Below are positions 60,883 to 64,000 of a DNA stretch of 64,000 bases, piece by piece. A model generated the notes under the pieces. The model made no database searches, was not told the origin of the DNA, and was given only the letters and a program-made list of their open reading frames with translations. Origin of the DNA: Halogranum amylolyticum (GTDB taxonomy: Archaea; Halobacteriota; Halobacteria; Halobacteriales; Haloferacaceae); contig NZ_FODV01000005.1 of NCBI RefSeq assembly GCF_900110465.1, positions 1 through 64,000 of the forward strand. The letters are read 5' to 3'. The position numbers and the translations under genes are program-made. Position 1 is the first letter of the stretch; each line of letters starts with the position of its first letter.

Positions 60883-62473
60883 CGGCGACGGCGTCGACCG
60901 AACTCCTTCGGACCGGCCCGACGTCTGCGTCGTCGGCAGCGGCCCCGCCGGATCGATACTCGCCCACCGACTGGCGACGGCGGGCCACGAGGTGGTGGTG
61001 CTGGAGGCCGGGCGACGGTTCGAGATGGACGAACGCGTCGAGCAACTGGAGGCACACGTCCGCCCCAACGGTGGGCCCATCTGGGAGATGGGTGGCGAGC
61101 GCGACGCGTTCACCTCGTCGGGCGAGCGCCACTACCCGCTCAACGCCGCCCGCGTCAAGGGCGTCGGCGGCACGACGCTCCACTGGCAGGGGATGGTGAT
61201 GCGACTCCACGAACGCGACTTCGAGATGGCGTCGCGACACGGCGTCGGCGCGGACTGGCCCGTCGGTTACGACGACCTCCGACCCTACTACGCCGCCGCC
61301 GAGCGGGAACTCGGCGTCGCGGGCGCGGCCGACAACCCCTACGCGCCACCGCGGGGGGAACCGTACCCGATGACGGCGTTCCCGCCGTCGCACTCGGACA
61401 GCATCTTCGCGGCGGCCTGCGAGCGACTCGGCATCGACATGCACTCGGTTCCGAACGCCCGAAACTCAGAAGGATACGACGGTCGGTCGGCCTGCGTCGG
61501 CTACGGCACGTGCAAACCGGTGTGTCCCTCCGGTGCGAAGTACACCGCCGAGCGCCACGTCGAGAAGGCCGAGGCGGCGGGCGCGCGAGTCGTCGACCGC
61601 GTCCCGGTGCAGCGACTCGAACACGACGACGCCGGCGAGTCGGTGACGGCCGCCATCTACAGCACACCCGACGGCGACGAGCACCGGCAGGAGGCAGACC
61701 AGTTCGTCGTCGCCTGCGGCGGAGTGGAGACGCCGCGACTGCTCCTGCTCTCGGCGTCGCCGCAGTACCCCGACGGCCTCGCGAACTCCTCGGGGCTCGT
61801 CGGCCGGTACTTCATGGACCACGTCTTCGCTGGCATGGGCGGCCGACTCGACCGACCGACGCGACAGAACCACGTCGGGTTCAACACCAGCGAATGTCAC
61901 CAGTTCTACGACGACGAAGAGCCGGTGAACGGCCTCAAACTGGAGTTTCTCAACTACGCCGGCCCCTCGCCCGTGATGGAGGCGCTGCGGAGCAAGACGT
62001 GGGGTGACGAGTTGCTCGGGCAGTTACGGGAGTCGTACGGCTCTCACGTCGCGATGGGTGCGCTCGTCGAACAGCTCCCGCGCGAGGAGAACGCAATCAC
62101 GCTCGACGACTCGCGGACCGACGACCACGGCAACCCCGTTCCGAACGTCACCTGGTCCGTCGACAGCGAGACGGAGGCGGCGATAGAGCGAGCGAACGAG
62201 ATCCAGCGACGCGTGTTCGAGGAGCTCGGCGTCGACGTCGAGTGGTCGGTCGGCCCGGCGGAGACGGGACCGGCGTTCCACCACATGGGGACGACGCGGA
62301 TGGGGACGGACCCGGCCGAGAGCGTCGTCGACGCCGACCTCCGGACGCACGACCTCTCGAACCTCTGGCTCGTCGGCAGCGGCGTCTTCCCGACGGGCGG
62401 CGCGATGAACCCGACGCTGACGATCGCGGCACTGTCGCTTCGGGCGGCTGACGCGCTCGAGACGACGCTCTGA
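60875..62473 (+). CDS. GMC family oxidoreductase
   Basis: A 532-residue flavoprotein with the FAD Rossmann motif GSGPAGS (21-27), the GGTTLHWQGMVMR loop and the C-terminal active-site region HHMGTTRMG and GGAMNPTLTIAALSLRAAD. It probably oxidises a sugar or alcohol, in complex with the subunit-3-like protein encoded just upstream, and passes electrons to the respiratory chain. No cytochrome subunit gene follows. An alternative ATG three codons upstream (60866) exists. Confidence 0.9.
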   Translation: MADGDGVDRTPSDRPDVCVVGSGPAGSILAHRLATAGHEVVVLEAGRRFEMDERVEQLEAHVRPNGGPIWEMGGERDAFTSSGERHYPLNAARVKGVGGTTLHWQGMVMRLHERDFEMASRHGVGADWPVGYDDLRPYYAAAERELGVAGAADNPYAPPRGEPYPMTAFPPSHSDSIFAAACERLGIDMHSVPNARNSEGYDGRSACVGYGTCKPVCPSGAKYTAERHVEKAEAAGARVVDRVPVQRLEHDDAGESVTAAIYSTPDGDEHRQEADQFVVACGGVETPRLLLLSASPQYPDGLANSSGLVGRYFMDHVFAGMGGRLDRPTRQNHVGFNTSECHQFYDDEEPVNGLKLEFLNYAGPSPVMEALRSKTWGDELLGQLRESYGSHVAMGALVEQLPREENAITLDDSRTDDHGNPVPNVTWSVDSETEAAIERANEIQRRVFEELGVDVEWSVGPAETGPAFHHMGTTRMGTDPAESVVDADLRTHDLSNLWLVGSGVFPTGGAMNPTLTIAALSLRAADALETTL

Positions 62474-62778
62474 CTCGCCTCTCCCCAACTCCACGGTGCG
62501 CCACCGGTTGTCGAACCACCACAGCACTCTTGTGTCACCCGTCCAATCACTCTCCAGAGCCCGATGCTCCTCGACTGAACTGTCCTCCGGTCGCGTCGCT
62601 CGACGGACACAGCCCTCGTGCTGGACGGCGACTCGACCCCTCGTCTTCGGTCACCCCGTGTGACCACGCACCGGTCTCCGACCCTCGCCGTCGCACCTGA
62701 CCGCGGCGGCCGGCCGGCGGGCAGTTCGGACGCTCCGTCACGTTCGTCTCGTCACGGCGGTCGGCACCACAGACGCGT
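62474..62778. other. Spacer before hflX without a supported gene
   Basis: About 305 bases. Frames on the minus strand cross it and continue antisense into hflX, but they have no family features. No repeat or strong promoter motif was seen; the region just before 62779 lacks an obvious TATA box. Confidence 0.45.
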
Positions 62779-64000
62779 ATGCAACAGTCACGACAGCAGC
62801 CAGCACTCGTCGCCGCCCGACACGACCCGAGAGAGAAACGAACGACCGCCGAACTGACGGCCCTCGCCGAGACGGCGGGGTACACCGTCGTCGGCGAACT
62901 CACTCAGACCCGCCCCGAGGACGCCGCCTACCAGTTCGGCCGCGGGAAGGCCGAGGAGCTAGCTCGCCGCGTCGCCGAGCACGAGGTCGACACCGTCCTC
63001 GTCGACAACCCGCTCTCGCCGCAGCAGGCACACAACCTCCGCGCACTCGCGCCCGACGGGACGCCGTTCGTCGACCGTCACCGACTCGTCCTCGACATCT
63101 TCGCCCAGCGCGCGGGGACGAGAGCGGCGAAACTGCAGGTCCGACTCGCCGAACTCCGGTACGAGCTGCCCCGAGTCCGCCAGGAGATCCGCCTCGAAGC
63201 CGAGGCGGCCAACGAACGCCGAACGGTTGCGGGGATGAACGAGAAGGAGCACCGCCGTGTGCTCGACATCCAGGAACGCATCCAGCGCGTCGAACGGAGA
63301 CTCGACTCGCTCGGCAGCGTCGAGAGCGACCGACGAGCGCACCACCGACACGCGGGTCGCGACCTCGTCGCACTCGCCGGCTACACCAACGCCGGGAAGT
63401 CGACGCTTCTGCGACGACTCGCCGACGACCTCGCCGTCGAGGGTGACGGAGCGACCGACCCCGATCATCCCGACGAAGCGACGACGGCCGCGACCGCCGA
63501 CCGACTGTTCGAGACGCTGGAGACGACGACTCGCGGCGTCTCGACCGACGGTCGACGGCTACTCGTCACCGACACGGTCGGATTCGTCCGCGACCTGCCG
63601 CCGTGGCTCGTCGACGCCTTCGAGTCGACGCTGTCGGCGGTCTACCACGCCGACGTCGTCCTCCTCGTCGTCGACGCGAGCGACCCCCGCTCGGAGGTCC
63701 GCGAGAAGGTCGACACCTGCCGGGACGTGCTCGACGACGCCGACGGCGTGATCCTCCCCGTGTTGAACAAGGTCGACCAGTGTTCGACCGCGCACGTCGA
63801 CCGACTCCACGAGCTGTGTTCGGGGTTCGACGCCGACCCGGTCGCCGTCAGTTCGACCGAGGGGACCGGTGTCGACGAGCTCCTCGCCCGCGTCCGGTCG
63901 GCGGTTCCGACCGCCGAGGCGACGCTCACCGTCCCGAACACGGGCAAGTCCCAAGCGTTGCTCTCGTGGGCACACGACCACGGGAGCGTCGCCGACGTCG
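62779..64000 (+). CDS. hflX: GTPase HflX (3' truncated by window edge)
   Basis: The frame starts at ATG 62779 (MQQSRQQPALVAARHDPREK) and is still open at the window end, giving 407 codons. It has an N-terminal HflX domain (YQFGRGKAEELARRV, then a long arginine-rich coiled helix near 130-185). The GTPase domain follows with the P loop GYTNAGKST (201-209), DTVGFVRDLP (switch II region) and NKVD. HflX binds the large ribosomal subunit and recycles or splits stalled ribosomes. Only the last residues are missing. Confidence 0.93.
   Translation, partial: MQQSRQQPALVAARHDPREKRTTAELTALAETAGYTVVGELTQTRPEDAAYQFGRGKAEELARRVAEHEVDTVLVDNPLSPQQAHNLRALAPDGTPFVDRHRLVLDIFAQRAGTRAAKLQVRLAELRYELPRVRQEIRLEAEAANERRTVAGMNEKEHRRVLDIQERIQRVERRLDSLGSVESDRRAHHRHAGRDLVALAGYTNAGKSTLLRRLADDLAVEGDGATDPDHPDEATTAATADRLFETLETTTRGVSTDGRRLLVTDTVGFVRDLPPWLVDAFESTLSAVYHADVVLLVVDASDPRSEVREKVDTCRDVLDDADGVILPVLNKVDQCSTAHVDRLHELCSGFDADPVAVSSTEGTGVDELLARVRSAVPTAEATLTVPNTGKSQALLSWAHDHGSVADV

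Overview
The window is a piece of a haloarchaeal (class Halobacteria) chromosome. Four things point there: the high GC content and acidic proteins, Tat-type lipoprotein signals on several exported proteins, start codons placed 22-32 bases after TATA-like boxes as expected for leaderless transcripts, and archaeal or haloarchaeal markers (TFE, RNase P component 4, aTrm56, GTP cyclohydrolase III, a HalX-type response regulator, an intron-bearing tRNA-Trp, an Hvo_1808-like surface protein). I cannot name the genus from the sequence. Most of the window is ordinary core genome packed on both strands. It opens inside an aldehyde dehydrogenase gene and closes inside hflX.

Layout. 0-13 kb: aldehyde dehydrogenase tail, exported NodB-type deacetylase, nitrilase-family amidohydrolase with an SRPBCC protein, LEA/WHy membrane protein, PhoU-like regulator, NAD-kinase-like protein, Hvo_1808-like lipoprotein, CinA/MoaB-like protein, and a tfe - DUF2110 - DUF5803 run. 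13-20 kb: a secreted protein with three DUF7282-like repeats, aTrm56, a DICT-domain protein divergent from a sugar-nucleotide epimerase, a secreted subtilase and a DUF2797 protein. 20-31 kb: two GT4 glycosyltransferases, the rnp4 - CRM protein - mscS operon, a wrecked lipoprotein locus, acyl-CoA dehydrogenase, squalene synthase, NUDIX hydrolase, an RNA-binding protein, a thioredoxin-fold protein and a J-domain/ferredoxin fusion. 31-45 kb: arylsulfotransferase-like protein, Lrp regulator with aminotransferase, a CBS-MaoC fusion, a flavin oxidoreductase divergent from an ornithine-cyclodeaminase-like gene, a ParA-like operon, HalX response regulator, TrmB regulator, guaB, a DUF5794-like membrane protein, and tRNA-Trp. 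45-64 kb: PadR regulator, a stop-interrupted PAS sensor kinase, a four-gene operon (GTP cyclohydrolase III, zinc-less MDR dehydrogenase, PTPS-fold enzyme, GT4 glycosyltransferase), HAD and DJ-1 proteins, a TDT-type transporter, an AT-richer patch (54.2-56.3 kb), OsmC, UPF0173 hydrolase, FAH-family enzyme, glutamate-cysteine ligase, a GMC oxidoreductase with its small subunit, and hflX.

The best candidate for an undescribed system is the tight operon at 47.9-51.1 kb. It joins a GTP ring-opening enzyme, a pterin-fold enzyme without the usual catalytic cysteine, an oxidoreductase and a glycosyltransferase, which would fit synthesis of a modified, perhaps glycosylated, pterin or pyrimidine. Several loci look decayed or frame-disrupted: the histidine-phosphatase/deacylase chimera at 25.0-26.0 kb, the kinase with an in-frame TAA at 46.8 kb, a 53-codon membrane gene with an in-frame TAG at 5.96 kb, and a DUF7528-like gene whose start is out of frame. 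Three convergent gene pairs share a single CTAG as both stop codons.
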